From: Mucor racemosus
Lineage: Eukaryota; Mucoromycota; Mucoromycetes; Mucorales; Mucoraceae
Assembly: GCA_027405735.1 (NCBI GenBank)
Contig: JAPEHQ010000029.1
Span: 10,001 to 67,452, forward strand
Length of the DNA stretch: 57,452 bases
Direction of reading: 5' to 3'
Shown here: positions 1-10,370 of the stretch, in pieces
Layout of the letters: the number at the start of each line of letters is the position of its first letter
Numbering within the stretch: the stretch's first letter is position 1
Translations under genes and position numbers: made by a program
The notes under the pieces: model-generated
The model's input: the letters and a program-made list of their open reading frames with translations, nothing else
Told to the model about the DNA's origin: nothing
The model's database searches: none

Positions 1-845
1 GAAATTTTTTTTCAAATTTTATATAGGTGGATGCAGAATTTAAAACTGTACAAAAACCATTTAATACGCTAGGTCTACTTACTTTGCAGTTCATGAGCAT
101 TTAAACAATCTTGTTTTTTGAATCATTTTTCGTCCATTTTTTCATAACGATTTTGGGACAGGTTTTAAGCTGTGATAAAAACTATTATTTTAATTATCTC
201 AACCAAAAATCAATATTTTTCGCTGAAACAAAAAATGCAGAGTAGCTTGGAGTTAGATCTATCGTATTTGAAGATTTTACATAATTTGACTCAATATTGG
301 GCGAAAAAATTCGAAACCCATTTAAAAACCACCTGAAACCTACTTTTTACAACCGTAAGAAATCGATAACAGAAGCCTTATCTCAACAAATTTTAATTCT
401 AATAACTTCCAACTTTACATGATAGTAGGGACACATCTTTGATACGCTGATCTCAAAGAGCAACATCAATAAACTACTGTGTGTTGAGAAACCCATCACC
501 AAATTGCACTTATAGCTTGCTGCGCATTCTTATTGAAAACAATTTAAATACAATCCCTATAAATAGGTACTACAAATACCTCGGATACCAGCTCCCATGG
601 GTCATTGTACATTTGGCAAGTTTGAACAACAAGTTGGTTACCTGCTATTTACGCCTACTAAGGTCAGTAAACCATTTTAAAATTAGAAATAGCACTAAAT
701 CAGCCAAAATTGGCATACATAACAATGATAACTACCAAAGTTAATAAGTGAACGTTCCATCCATGCATAATTAAAGTTGTAGTGTGATATGTTTTACACT
801 TATTTTTTCAAAAAAAACAGGTTTTAGATATTTATTTAAGTAACT
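1..845 (+). repeat. Left arm of long inverted repeat (truncated by window edge)
   Basis: Positions 1 to about 600 are, with few mismatches, the reverse complement of about 12575-13160, and about 715-845 match about 12381-12510. The left arm carries roughly 105 extra bases (about 605-715) that the right arm lacks. A third copy in the same orientation lies at 27410-28035. Base 1 pairs with about 13160, while the right arm runs on to about 14070, so some 0.9 kb of this arm should lie outside the window. The arm ends just before the first ATG of the helicase relic at 856. Long inverted arms suggest a DNA transposon or a palindromic duplication; the window cannot separate the two. Confidence 0.85.
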
Positions 846-855
846 GTAAGCAAAT

Positions 856-2373
856 ATGTATTATAAAAATATGAATACAGTACAATCTAATAATGTTGCA
901 ATGAATGAAGAAGATATCTTTAAACCAAACTTAATTCAATACTACGAAAATAGAGTTGGAAATGAATCAGTACAAAAGCTTCTATTAACTGATTTTGTAA
1001 TGCTATATTATCCATGCAGCACCACTCAAGAACAGACAAGATATCGCAATAGACAAACTGATATCTTGAAGATGAAGAAACATCCTACACCTCTTCCAGC
1101 AGGTATTATATCATAAAACAAAATATTTCATTTACGAGAAAGAGGCCGTCGCTTTTGGCGAACTATATTGGTAAATCCTATGGTAGATTCAGAAACATAT
1201 TACTATTAACAAATTTTGTTAAATATTCGAGTATTTGGTTGCACGTTTGAGGAATACAAAAACAAAACAATGACGCCTATTAGTTTGGATAAACGTGTTA
1301 TTAGTTGGAGAGAATTTTACAAATATTTGGTGTCTATACGAAAAATCAAAGCTGTTGTGGGGTTAGAAGACAAATGAAAGGGAGATTCGTTGGAGATTTC
1401 TATTTGGACATGTTAAAAAATCAGCAATTGATTTTTAACCAAATTATATATGAAAGTTTATAGATACATACAACCTTATTTATAGAAAAAATAAAAATAA
1501 AGGCTAGTAACATTTATTATGGAGAACATAGGCTTTATGTATCACTAGAAAAACTAATGGTAAAAGAAAGAACCATGAGTTTTTAGGTCTTGGTTTAAAA
1601 GACTATATATAAGAATTACATTTCAATATGAGTTAGAAATGGAATTGGTTTCAAAATTGGCTGTTTAATATCCTCGAAAACCAATAGTACATAAAGCTGT
1701 TCGTTTGAATGATAACATGCATTGAGTACTTGGTGGAGCTGGTAGTGGCAAGAGCTTTTTATTGTCTAAATTAAGCCGTTATTTTGAACAACTTGGATAT
1801 CATGTTACTCGATTATCATCGACAGGAGTAGCTGCGTACAACGTCCATGGTGAGACTATTGATAGGTTTTTTGGTATGACAAATGAACGGAAAGAAGTGA
1901 ACAAATTAAAGTTAAATGATTATGTGAAGCTGTATAAGAAATCGATATTCCTTATTGATGAATTTTCAATGATTTCGAAAAAATGTATTGAAAACATTTC
2001 TTCTGCATTGATTCAAGTGACTGGACGTAATTGTGTGTTTGGTGGTATTGCTGTTGTTTTCTTTTGTGATGTAGGTCAATTGTTGCCAATTGATAAAATG
2101 CAGAACTTTATTTGGAAATCATAGTTGTTTGTTCGTGGTTACAAGTACAGTTTGGTAGAATGATGTATGCGGCAAAAGGGATATGAAGCATTTCAGGATG
2201 TATTGGAAAAGGTGAGAAAGGCAAAAGTTGAGGATGATAGTGCTCTGGTTTCATTTATCAAGAGAAGATTGCAGACTGTGCCTATCAATTGTGTAAAATT
2301 GTATGTTACAAACAAATTAACTACAAAGGCAAATGAAGAAGCATTGAATGCATTGCCAGGTGAATTAATTTGA
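856..2373 (+). pseudogene. Decayed Pif1-like DNA helicase
   Basis: Pif1-family helicases are 5'-3' superfamily 1B DNA helicases, common in Helitrons, large mobile elements and viruses. One frame carries recognisable blocks: an N-terminal region with an SETYYY..ILLN block (about 1190-1220) resembling the YYRQQLLL block before Pif1 in transposon helicases; Walker A GGAGSGKS (about 1732-1755) with the following STGVAAYNVHG; Walker B SIFLIDEFSM (about 1945-1975); motif III FFCDVGQLLPI (about 2060-2092); and a downstream MRQKGYEAF block. The same frame is broken by stops at 1114, 1207, 1375, 1666, 1723, 2122 and 2161. Each is one transition from CAA, CAG or CGA (TGG is also possible for some). Between about 1440 and 1620 the frame is unclear. 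The C-terminal helicase motifs are missing. Clearly inactive. Confidence 0.8.
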
Positions 2374-2430
2374 ATCGATGCTGTTGATTATCCAAAAATA
2401 ATCGCACTTGTTTATTTGTGTTAAAGAAAG

Positions 2431-2880
2431 AATCTAAATTGCTTAGTCGATTGTTTTTGAAGTGAAAAGTCAAAAGAGTCTATATAAATAATCTTGCCAA
2501 AATATTACACTTTTATTAACAATACATCCTTTGGATGTATTTATATACATTAATTATAACTGTTACTAGGGTTTTACTATCTAAGAATATGATATAAATC
2601 AATGATCCACATTGATTTACTGTAGCACTAGTTATAGACTGTGACCTTGGATGTGAGACCTATGAACGAGTATTGACATAACAGAATAATACATTTTAAA
2701 AAAGGTAGATATTTATAAAGAGCATTGATAGATATATGTGTGAGTATAAAATAATCTATAAGAGAGTATTGATAACGTCTATAAAGAGCATTGATAAAGT
2801 AGAAAATTCATATAAAAAAGAAGAGACATTCTAGCATTTGTTCCTCTGTAAATATTTCTTTTTTTGTAATATTAAACAAT
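2431..2880. promoter_or_regulatory. AT-rich gap with iteron-like direct repeats
   Basis: No gene is visible. Four imperfect direct repeats of the form GAGYATTGAYA occur near 2669, 2719, 2765 and 2786, two of them inside the longer string TATAAAGAGCATTGATA. They lie 100-210 bp upstream of the ATG at 2881. They could be promoter elements of that ORF, or replication-type iterons in a mobile element; neither role is shown. Confidence 0.4.
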
Positions 2881-4292
2881 ATGGTTATTACAGATGTCAG
2901 CATTTTCATTAAAGGAAATGTTCAATATAATACAGAAAAGAAAACATTTGCTGTACCAATGTATGATTTAGATGATGGCTCATTTCGTTATAATTGTAAT
3001 ATTTCAGAATTGTTGTACAAAACAGCTACTGTTGGTTTGGATAACAAGCCAAAATTTTTATTATATACAGATGATTTGGTAGATATTCCAATAATGCAAG
3101 ATTTCCTTGGTACTGTAAATGAGTCAAGGCAAAGAGTAGATGTACTAAAGTTCAAGGTTTTGAACTGTGATATCCAGGTGCCGGCTTCTTTGGTTGATGA
3201 ATTTATGCCGACAATTGTACCGTATAAGCTTATTCCTGGTCCAGTTGATGGCTATTACTTGGTAATTATGGATGAAAAGCAAAAGGCAGAATTTCATGTT
3301 GATAAATGAGAAATGTATAACGATGAGATGAGCGATGATGATGATGGTGATTTTGATTATGGTGATTTTTTAGGAGATTTTGGTGGAGACGCTTTTGATG
3401 ATATCGATGAAGAACCTGTGATTCATGATGATATAGAATCTGAAACCCTTTCAAAGTTAGAACAGTTATATGGTGGTTCTTCTTCCACAAAACCTTTTTC
3501 TTCTAGTGTGGTTGCTCCAGCTTTGATGGCTCCTGTTGTGGTCGCTTCGATTTCTTCTGTTTTATCGAAAAGTCAGTTAGAGATAATGATCGTAATTGAG
3601 CAGTGCGAGCATAAGCAAGCGAGCGAGCCTTATGCTCGGGCTCGCTTGAATTGCGCTTTTTTCAGGTTAGTACCTGCTTTGGCTTGCTTGATTAAATTTT
3701 TTAAGCAATTTCCTACTTGGCGCTCGACAAAAACATTGAAAGCTTGCTTGTATGCTTGCTCGAAATGCTTTAAATTGAAATAGGCTTGCTTACATGTATG
3801 TAAACCTGCTTGCTTGCTCGCTTTCAAATCAAGTAAGCAAGCATGTAACACAGGAAAACGTTATTCAATTTACGTAATTCTAGCTTTAAAAATGTCAAAA
3901 TTCATCACATTTTGAGCCAGTATTAGGCTGAAAATATATAGCACCATGCTTGCGCTTGCACTCGGATTTGCTCGCTTGCTTATATACTCGTACTCGACTT
4001 GCTTGACCTTTTGAAAAATTAGATAATTCTTAATTTATGCTTGCTTGCTTTCTTTTGAAACTGAGAATGCTCGATATGCAACAGCTCGACGAGCTGTTGT
4101 TTAGGCTTAGGCTTGCTAAAATTGCTTGCGCTCGCTTGGGCTCCGCCATTTTGCGAACGCTGGTTAGAGACTACAGTAACAGCAAAAACAGTGACACCAA
4201 TAACAACAACCTCAAGAGTTGAAGGTTCAAGTGCTATAATCAATTTGAAGCGTGTGCATTCCTCAGATAGTGAAGCTCAAAAAAAAAAGTAA
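2881..4292 (+). pseudogene. Unrecognised ORF with acidic C-terminal tail, interrupted by a MITE
   Basis: I do not recognise the family. The frame opens at ATG 2881 and encodes about 142 residues of mixed composition, then meets an in-frame TGA (3307-3309). It continues in the same frame into a very acidic stretch (DDDDGDFDYGDF and following). At 3576-3583 the frame enters the 8-bp target duplication of a MITE (3584-4162). After the MITE the same frame stays open from the second duplication to a TAA at 4290-4292. The original product would have been about 275 residues. A basic or neutral body followed by an acidic tail recalls single-strand DNA-binding proteins and would suit a helicase-bearing element, but that is inference from shape only. 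Confidence 0.55.
3584..4162 (+). mobile_element. hAT-like MITE, copy 1 (8-bp target duplication)
   Basis: A 579-bp non-coding element flanked by perfect 8-bp duplications GTTAGAGA (3576-3583 and 4163-4170), the size typical of hAT elements. Its ends, read inward, are TAATGATCGTAATT and CAGCGTTCGCAAAA. They agree with a degenerate terminal repeat CAGYGWTCGCAA once C-to-T changes are allowed. The interior is crowded with GCTTGC/GCTCG motifs, which could act as subterminal transposase-binding sites as in other hAT elements. A full inverted-orientation copy lies at 6910-7593 and a truncated one at 41246-41513. Confidence 0.8.
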
Positions 4293-4347
4293 AGGGTCAA
4301 AATTTACTTACAAAATGGATCAAGAAGCAAAGAAAGTCTTGAATTTT

Positions 4348-4998
4348 TTAAATAAAATAGCATTTTTTATATATTTGTAAACTTTTGTTGAATTCTTTAA
4401 CCTCGGGTGATCGTTGGGCTTCTTTCGTTATATCATACATATTAAGAAAAAAAGCAAACATGGCTACTTGTGCAACTGCCTTCGTAGCATCAAATTCCTT
4501 TATCTTGTTGTGTACTCTTGTGCAATTTTGAAATATGGCTTCCGTATTCTTGTTTTGAACCGAGTCTATTTTCAAATCCAATGTTGCTCCTTTTCCTTTA
4601 AGAAATTAATACTGATATTTCAAAAGTTGAGTCAAAAGCATTTGAGCTTCGTCTTTCGTTTCGAAATCCTCATTGTCAGAACTGTCGATTTCACCATCTG
4701 TATCGTCTACCACATTCTTTTTCTGTTCCTCATTATTGTTAGTTACCTGCTCTTTATAATTGTTAGTTGCTTGATCTTCAAAACGTATATCTTCATCTTT
4801 GTTTGGTATGTTGAACATATCATTGATATCTTTACAAAAATGTTCGTTTGTTCCAGTAACGTCTTTGATATCTATAGAAGGTGTTTCAAGATTGATATAT
4901 TGTTCAGAGCCTGTTGTTTGTTGTTCATAAAGATGTTCAAAAATGTCTACATTTTTATCTGCCCTCATGTCGTTTTGTTCGCTTTTGGCTTTGCACAA
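4348..4998 (-). pseudogene. Unrecognised minus-strand ORF with one in-frame stop
   Basis: Starting at ATG 4996-4998, about 130 codons run to a TAA at 4606-4608. The same frame then stays open for about 85 more codons to 4348. The stop could be a mutated CAA. The first part is acidic and rich in Asn, Asp and Glu; the second is more hydrophobic and helical. No domain is recognised. It lies between the acidic-tail ORF and the first nuclease-like relic, in opposite orientation. It could be cargo of the inverted-repeat element. The length of the open frame in AT-rich DNA is the main argument that it was coding. Confidence 0.4.
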
Positions 4999-5670
4999 TT
5001 CATTATGGATATGTTTATTTGAGAAAAATTAAACAAGGAAAAAAGACCTAAAATGATCTAATCGTATAAAACTGGGTTTGGATTATATAAAAAAACTTAC
5101 AGTAGGTAATTGACCTACGTATAAAAAAGGGAGTAGTTATAGTATTAAACAATATTGAAATGAAGCATTCCGTTACAAATCTACAACAGTTGTAAGTAGG
5201 TTAATTTAAATGGTATTAAATTTTAATGAAATAGGGGTATTGGTGATAATTTTGATGTTGCTCCATGAGATTTTTGTGAGGTTTTAAAGTAGTGTTAGTC
5301 AAAATGTCTATATTTTTATTTGCGTTTTATAAAAAGGTAGAATTTCCAAAACAAGAAGGATTGTAACAAAATACACCCTTCTCTCAAGCAAATAGCAACA
5401 AAATTTGTTACTACTCCATAAAATTTCTAGTGAAGGGTTTGCATGTCCAAAGGGTCTTGAGCAAGAGGGCTAAGGTGGCTTACCATTCACTGTACTTTTT
5501 AATGGGCTTACAATCTTCATATAGACGATAAGCATGGCCGATCGTTAGTGAGGAATTTTAGAGCGAAAGTGGGGATAAAGATTAAAAGCAAGGTATTTAT
5601 AGACGTATAGTAATTGACAATTTTCTGATGTTTTAAATTAGTAATTGCAAAAATTTTACATTATATTAAA
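4999..5670. other. AT-rich spacer
   Basis: No convincing ORF, RNA gene or repeat is seen. It may hold the promoter of the minus-strand ORF ending at 4998. Confidence 0.4.
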
Positions 5671-5689
5671 GATGATTCTTGTGAAGCAA

Positions 5690-6860
5690 ACAGGGCCAAC
5701 TTTGTTTTCTGTGCCAAACAGAATATTTTAGCATCATCAATAATTCGTGAATCTAAAGTTGTCAATCTTTGACGTTATTGGATCAGAGTTGTGAAAGATA
5801 TAGCAGTTGAATTAGGTTAGCATTTGAATTTAACTCAAGATAATTGGTATATAATTGAGTGTGAAATAAATGAATCTGAATTTACACCGACACAATCTGT
5901 TGACGTGGTAGTAATAATCAATCTATTATTTCACCAACATATACTCGAAGTTCATCATTAGGCGTTCCAATTACCCCAATCAAAAAAGCAGCTGTATTTG
6001 TTAGTCCCTTGGTGTATGCTAGTTTGGATTTGAATGATCAAGATTGGATAAACTATCTTTCTGAGAATGAGCTTGAAGAATTGCAAACTTATTGTACAAA
6101 TGTTACTGATTATAGTGAGCTACCACAAGATATGCATGGTGTCTTGACGAATGTTTAGAAGACACAACATGCGTCCATTATGTATAGTTACTTGGAAACA
6201 CAAATTATTGATATAAGCACCCAATCCAATCTTGCTTGGTTAAAAATATCAATTCAATCAGCAACCATCATTTTATTTATAAGCAAATATTTTCCTCTTT
6301 CAAATAAAAAAGAAAGAGATATTTGTAAGCGTACGTGGCATTTTATTGGTAATGGTTTTGATAGTGGTGAATTAGCATTTAGAACCAAGCAACAATCGTT
6401 TGCTTGTCAATCATTAAAAAATAAAAAAATAAAACATTGTGCTGTGGATGCCATGGACAGACAAGTTAATGTATTAATTCCCGATATGGTGATTTCTCTT
6501 GCAGGAATTGAATATGGTTTGATGGATTCAGCGAAAGAAGCAAAAAATACAAAGAAAATTGTCGAGGGGGCAAAAAATGTCCAGAAATGATGAATGCTAT
6601 GTTTTGCAATATAGTAGAACGTTTCCCTAAAATTGAACGAAGCTGTAAGATTTACGGTTGTTTGTTGTCGCGATAGAAATATACCCTTTTACAATTGTGG
6701 AGTCTAAAAGGATATGTAAAACTATGAAGTGTTGGGATTTCCTGAGTCGCCATTGTTTTTTATAACAATTTTTTTTAAGTTACTTCATTTTGTGTGGGCA
6801 ATGAAATTAGGTATGGAAGACGTATTGGAAAAAATTGCGGAAAATCAACTTAAAAATAGT
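5690..6860 (+). pseudogene. Relic 1 of a nuclease-like family
   Basis: Broken frames encode, in order: a region with RVVKDIAVELG and DNWYIIE (about 5780-5860, stops at mutated CGA and CAG codons), a Ser/Pro-rich stretch (about 5940-6030), and an open section from 6180 to 6590 that contains KRTWHFIG, PDMVISLAGIEYGL and DSAKEAKN. The spacing of D, then E-Y-G-L, then D/E and K recalls a PD-(D/E)XK nuclease core. Homology continues in other frames to about 6860. The layout matches the second relic at 8130-10370 block for block, so the two are paralogs. I recall this architecture as an expanded Mucoromycota family of unknown role. Function is inferred only; this copy is dead. Confidence 0.5.
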
Positions 6861-6909
6861 CTTTTTTAATAAATAATGGAAAGAGTGCTTAAAGAGGTTG
6901 CTCATACAG

Positions 6910-7593
6910 TAGCATTCGCAAAATGACCGAGCCCAAGCGAGCGCAAAGAATTTCAACAAGCATTCGCTGGGTCTAAGATATTTGAAAATTACTCAAGTAA
7001 GCCCGAGCCTAAGCAACGGCTCGTCGAGCAGTTGTGTATCGAGCATTTTCAGTTTTGAAAGCAAGCAAGCAAGCAAGCATAAATCAAGCATTATCTAATT
7101 TTTCAAAAGTTCAAGCAAGTCGAGTACAAGTATATAAGCAAGCGAGCAAATCCGAATGCAAGCGCAAGCATTGTACTATATATTTTTAACCTAATATTAG
7201 ATCAAAACGTGATGCATTTCGACGTTTTTAAAGCTAAAATTACGTAAATTGAATAAATTTGCCCTGTATTACATGCTTACTTACTTGGTTTGAAAACAAG
7301 CAAGCAAGCAGGTTTATGCATGCAAGTAAGTCTATTTCAGTTTGAATCATTTTGAGCAAGCATACAAGCAAGCGGATTTACATGCAAGGAAGTCTATTTC
7401 AGTTTGAAGCATATCGAGCAAGCGTACAAGCAAGCTGTCAATGTTTTTTCGAGCGCCGAGCAGGAAAATGCTAAAAAAAAATTAATCAAGCAAGTGAAAG
7501 CAAGCAATACCCTGAAAAAACCGCAATTGAGGCGAGACCAAGCATAGGGATCGCTTACTTGTTTATGCTCGCACTGCTCGATTGCGATCACTA
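6910..7593 (-). mobile_element. hAT-like MITE, copy 2
   Basis: Reverse-complement copy of the 3584-4162 element, about 684 bp, longer through an extra internal repeat of a GAAATAGACTT-type block (about 7320-7410). Ends are TAGCATTCGCAAAATG and, inverted, TAGTGATCGCAATCGAGC, which fit the same degenerate terminal repeat. I could not find a clean 8-bp duplication around it (TCATACAG against ATAACTGT), so the flanks may have diverged or been rearranged. Confidence 0.75.
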
Positions 7594-8125
7594 ATAACTG
7601 TAATAGAATATTATTATACGTATTTGAATACTTAATGTCAAAAAGGGATTTCTGGTTGTTTGGAGGAATTACGTGATGAAGATAATATTGTGCAGTTACC
7701 TGATTTTATAGTTACTGTAGTTACAAAAATGATATGGTTGCTTCGTTTAGCAAATCAGACTCAAGATATTTCAAAGTCGATTGTGTTACGCCAGGAGATT
7801 ATATCAATCTCAAAGCTAAAATATGTACTAAATCATTTAATAAAAATAAAGGAAAACTGTTATAAAATGAAAGAGCACACTAAAACTAAAGAACTTTATT
7901 ATAAGATCGAACCATCTTCTTTTATATTCACATTCTCTAATTATATGACCTGTTTAAAGGAGTCTATTTATATATATTCATATATCCAATCAAATCTAGG
8001 TGACACACACTAGTTCCATATTCCTGCATACACGGAGCTTCATAACATAATACACAGCAATGTAGAACTTAACATATCAAACTGTGTCGTAATCTTAACC
8101 AAGGAATGCACCCTGATCTGTGGAT
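7594..8125. other. Spacer with one unsupported ORF
   Basis: An open frame at 7660-8013 (117 codons, plus strand) shows no recognised motif and could be chance or a scrap of a decayed gene. Nothing else is seen. Confidence 0.3.
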
Positions 8126-8734
8126 GCAACAGATTGGATTAAACGTGCTTAGCTAGTAGCCAAGCCGATGAATATCATTGTCGATAGATCTGGCGAAGAT
8201 AAGTGGTTCATAATTGAAAAATGTTTGAAGAATAAGGAAAAATAACAACGTCAACCAAGTCCTCTTCATCAATTTCAGAACAGCAGTAGTTCAAATTTCC
8301 AAAGGCAACTTCTGAAAAATTTTCTAGTCCTGGATCGATTTTGAATAAAGATAAGAAACTGAAGATCGTAAATAAGTACAAAAAGATGAATAATGACTTA
8401 AAATGGCAATTGAATTCTGGAAGATTTGTGAAGGAGGTTATGTTGAAGTTTGTAAACAACCATTTGAATTATGAACAGTAAGTTGAATACTATGGATTCG
8501 TTCTTTTTTTTTCTGGCACTATTTATATAGTCCTGTATGGCTGTATGTGATGTTATATTAGATTTGGATGATGATAACGTGCCACCAGCTTTAAATCTGT
8601 GTAAACTTTGATTTTGTTTCAATTTTTATTTATTTTGGAACTCCGCTATTTGAATATGTATTTTTTTTTGGAGGCATCTCATGGCAGGTAATGTAGCTCA
8701 TTTGTTATTTGAGAGATTGAGAAGTATAATAAGT

Positions 8735-9043
8735 TTAAACAAACATTTTATTTTTATAACAAATCGTTAGGAATTCTAAATTTTCTATGAGATAAATATT
8801 TTTTTCAACAAATTTCTTAACTTCTTGGACAACTTCTCTACATTTGCTATACGCTTCGATGTAGTCCATCGACCTTCTGAAATAATGTCTGATTTGAGTC
8901 AGGTTACCAGAGGTATCCAGAAAAGAATGGATGTTTTTCTCCAGAGACTTGAATGTATAGTCACATCGCAAACGAGCTTTCCTCTTGGCAGCACCACAGT
9001 ACATTTTGATCCAATTGCATTCGCAATGATACTTTGGGTATCA
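8735..9043 (-). CDS. Unrecognised ORF inside the 900-bp element
   Basis: About 103 codons are open on the minus strand, ending at 8735; the first ATG is at 9002-9004. Composition looks coding-like (MYCGAAKRKARLR, then helical segments with SMDYIEAYSKC). I do not recognise the family. It is too short for a complete transposase and may be a fragment captured by the non-autonomous element or the remnant of its own gene. Confidence 0.35.
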
Positions 9044-9048
9044 GTAAA

Positions 9049-9430
9049 ATGATTTTATAATAAAAATAACTATTAAAGTCATAACAATTGTTCACAAAGG
9101 TTTAAATAATGATTGTTATGGCTCTGATTTATTATATCTTTATTTTTCGGAAAGTTGATAGCGAAAATGGTGATTTCACGCATTGCTTACGTAAGCTGGG
9201 TTTAAGGTAAGGAGGTTATGTGTCACAGAGTATCCTTGTTTCAAAAGTTACCCTCACCTAAGAGCACACAGCTTAAATTTTGAAATACCGTCTATTTTCA
9301 AGGGCTATCAACAGAATGATTTTATAGTAAAATTAAGTATACGAGCCATAACAATTGTTTACAAAGGTTTAAATAATGATTGTTATGGATTTTTTTTATT
9401 GTATCGTTAGTTTTGGGTGAGTTGATAGCT
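9049..9430. repeat. Two direct repeats each containing a 43-nt hairpin
   Basis: About 9049-9170 and 9317-9430 are similar over roughly 110 bp. Each contains CATAACAATTG, a loop of about 22 bases, and CAATCATTATG-complementary sequence; the stem is CCATAACAAT/ATTGTTATGG in the second copy. The stem is kept in both copies while the flanks differ. Confidence 0.6.
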
Positions 9431-10370
9431 CTTAAAAAAAGTTAAAATTTGTGCAGGTTTAAAGCTGTTGGCACGTTAATTGGCAAAATTATTTTATTGA
9501 AGATGAATTGCATGAAATTAATGACCAAGTTGCAACCAACCATCAACCGTTTCCAGAAGATATGCAAAACTACTTGGATTTAGTTCCTAAAACTATTGAT
9601 GTTGCTCAAATTTTTAAATTTCCAGATAATCAACAAAAAACTATTGATCCTGTCAAGAGTCTAATCTTTATGGTTGCATGCTACACTAAAATCATCTGCA
9701 TGTTTATTTATAAGCAAGTATCGTCCAGTAACTGATCAAACAGAGAGAGATTCAATTCGACGTGTTTGGGCGTTTATGGATACTGTTTTTGATAATCCAG
9801 AAATAAAATTTAGAAGATAAAATTGGGTTTTATATAAGTATAATTTATGAATTAAAATATAAAACAATTTTAGTGAAAAAGCTAGCTCTGCACTAAAAGT
9901 TGATGAAAATAAGAAGAGAAAAATATCTACTATTGATAGAATGGAGCGTGAATATCCAGACCAGATGTTTGACATGTTAATTTCATATGACAGATATGAA
10001 TTCGGATTAGCAGAAGTTGGTAAAGATGATGACAATATCACTAAAGAATTGATTGAAGGAAGAACGAAGGCTCCTATTATGATGAAATTAATGTTAACAG
10101 ATTCGATGAATCATTGTCCATCGGTTAAGCATGATGTAAAAATAGTTGGTTTTATCATGATGACTGGTATGAAATTTTTATTTGGAGCTTTCGAGTCCTA
10201 CTGGTTATGTAAATGTTGTAAAAAGATGTGATCCCATGTATTTTCCAGTGCATCCAAAGGAGTTTTATGGTATTATGCTTCCAATTTGGAAGTGTATTCG
10301 GATTAGTAAATCAGACATTGTTGAAAGCAGACTTGAAAAAATCTTGGTGGCTTCATTAAGCAAAAAGTAA

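Larger units (their letters stand above)
8577..9476. mobile_element. 900-bp Tc1/mariner-like element with TA target duplication
   Basis: The ends are inverted repeats beginning ACGTGCCA (left ACGTGCCACCAGCTTTAAA; right, inverted, ACGTGCCAACAGCTTTAAA). They stay similar for about 37 bp, and nearly all differences are transitions. TA flanks both sides (8575-8576 and 9477-9478). Removing the element and one TA leaves the host reading frame continuous, which is strong evidence of a real insertion. No DDE transposase is seen inside, so it looks non-autonomous. The interior holds a minus-strand ORF and two hairpin-bearing direct repeats. Confidence 0.8.
8130..10370 (+). pseudogene. Relic 2 of the nuclease-like family, split by a transposon
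   Basis: The first part (about 8130-8575) carries a TDWIKRA...DKWFIIEKC block, a Ser-rich linker and a segment ending VILDLDDD, with in-frame stops at likely CAA/CAG codons. A 900-bp element (8577-9476) follows. The frame then resumes without a shift and encodes EDELHEINDQ (about 9510) and onward to about 9735. After a possible intron around 9820-9870 the nuclease-like core follows at 9941: YPDQMFDM, YEFGLAEVGK (about 9990-10020), KELIEG, and then FGAFES/SPTGYV near 10185 where the frame shifts by one base. It ends at 10370 after PIWKCIRIS. The D...E-x-G-x-x-E-x-x-K pattern resembles a PD-(D/E)XK fold. This is inference from the motif; no function is known. Confidence 0.55.

Noticed and set aside
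1114..2163. Stop-codon reassignment in the helicase ORF
   Set aside because: TAA, TAG and TGA all occur in the frame, helicase C-terminal motifs are missing, and host genes nearby use all three as normal stops. Decay is the simpler reading.
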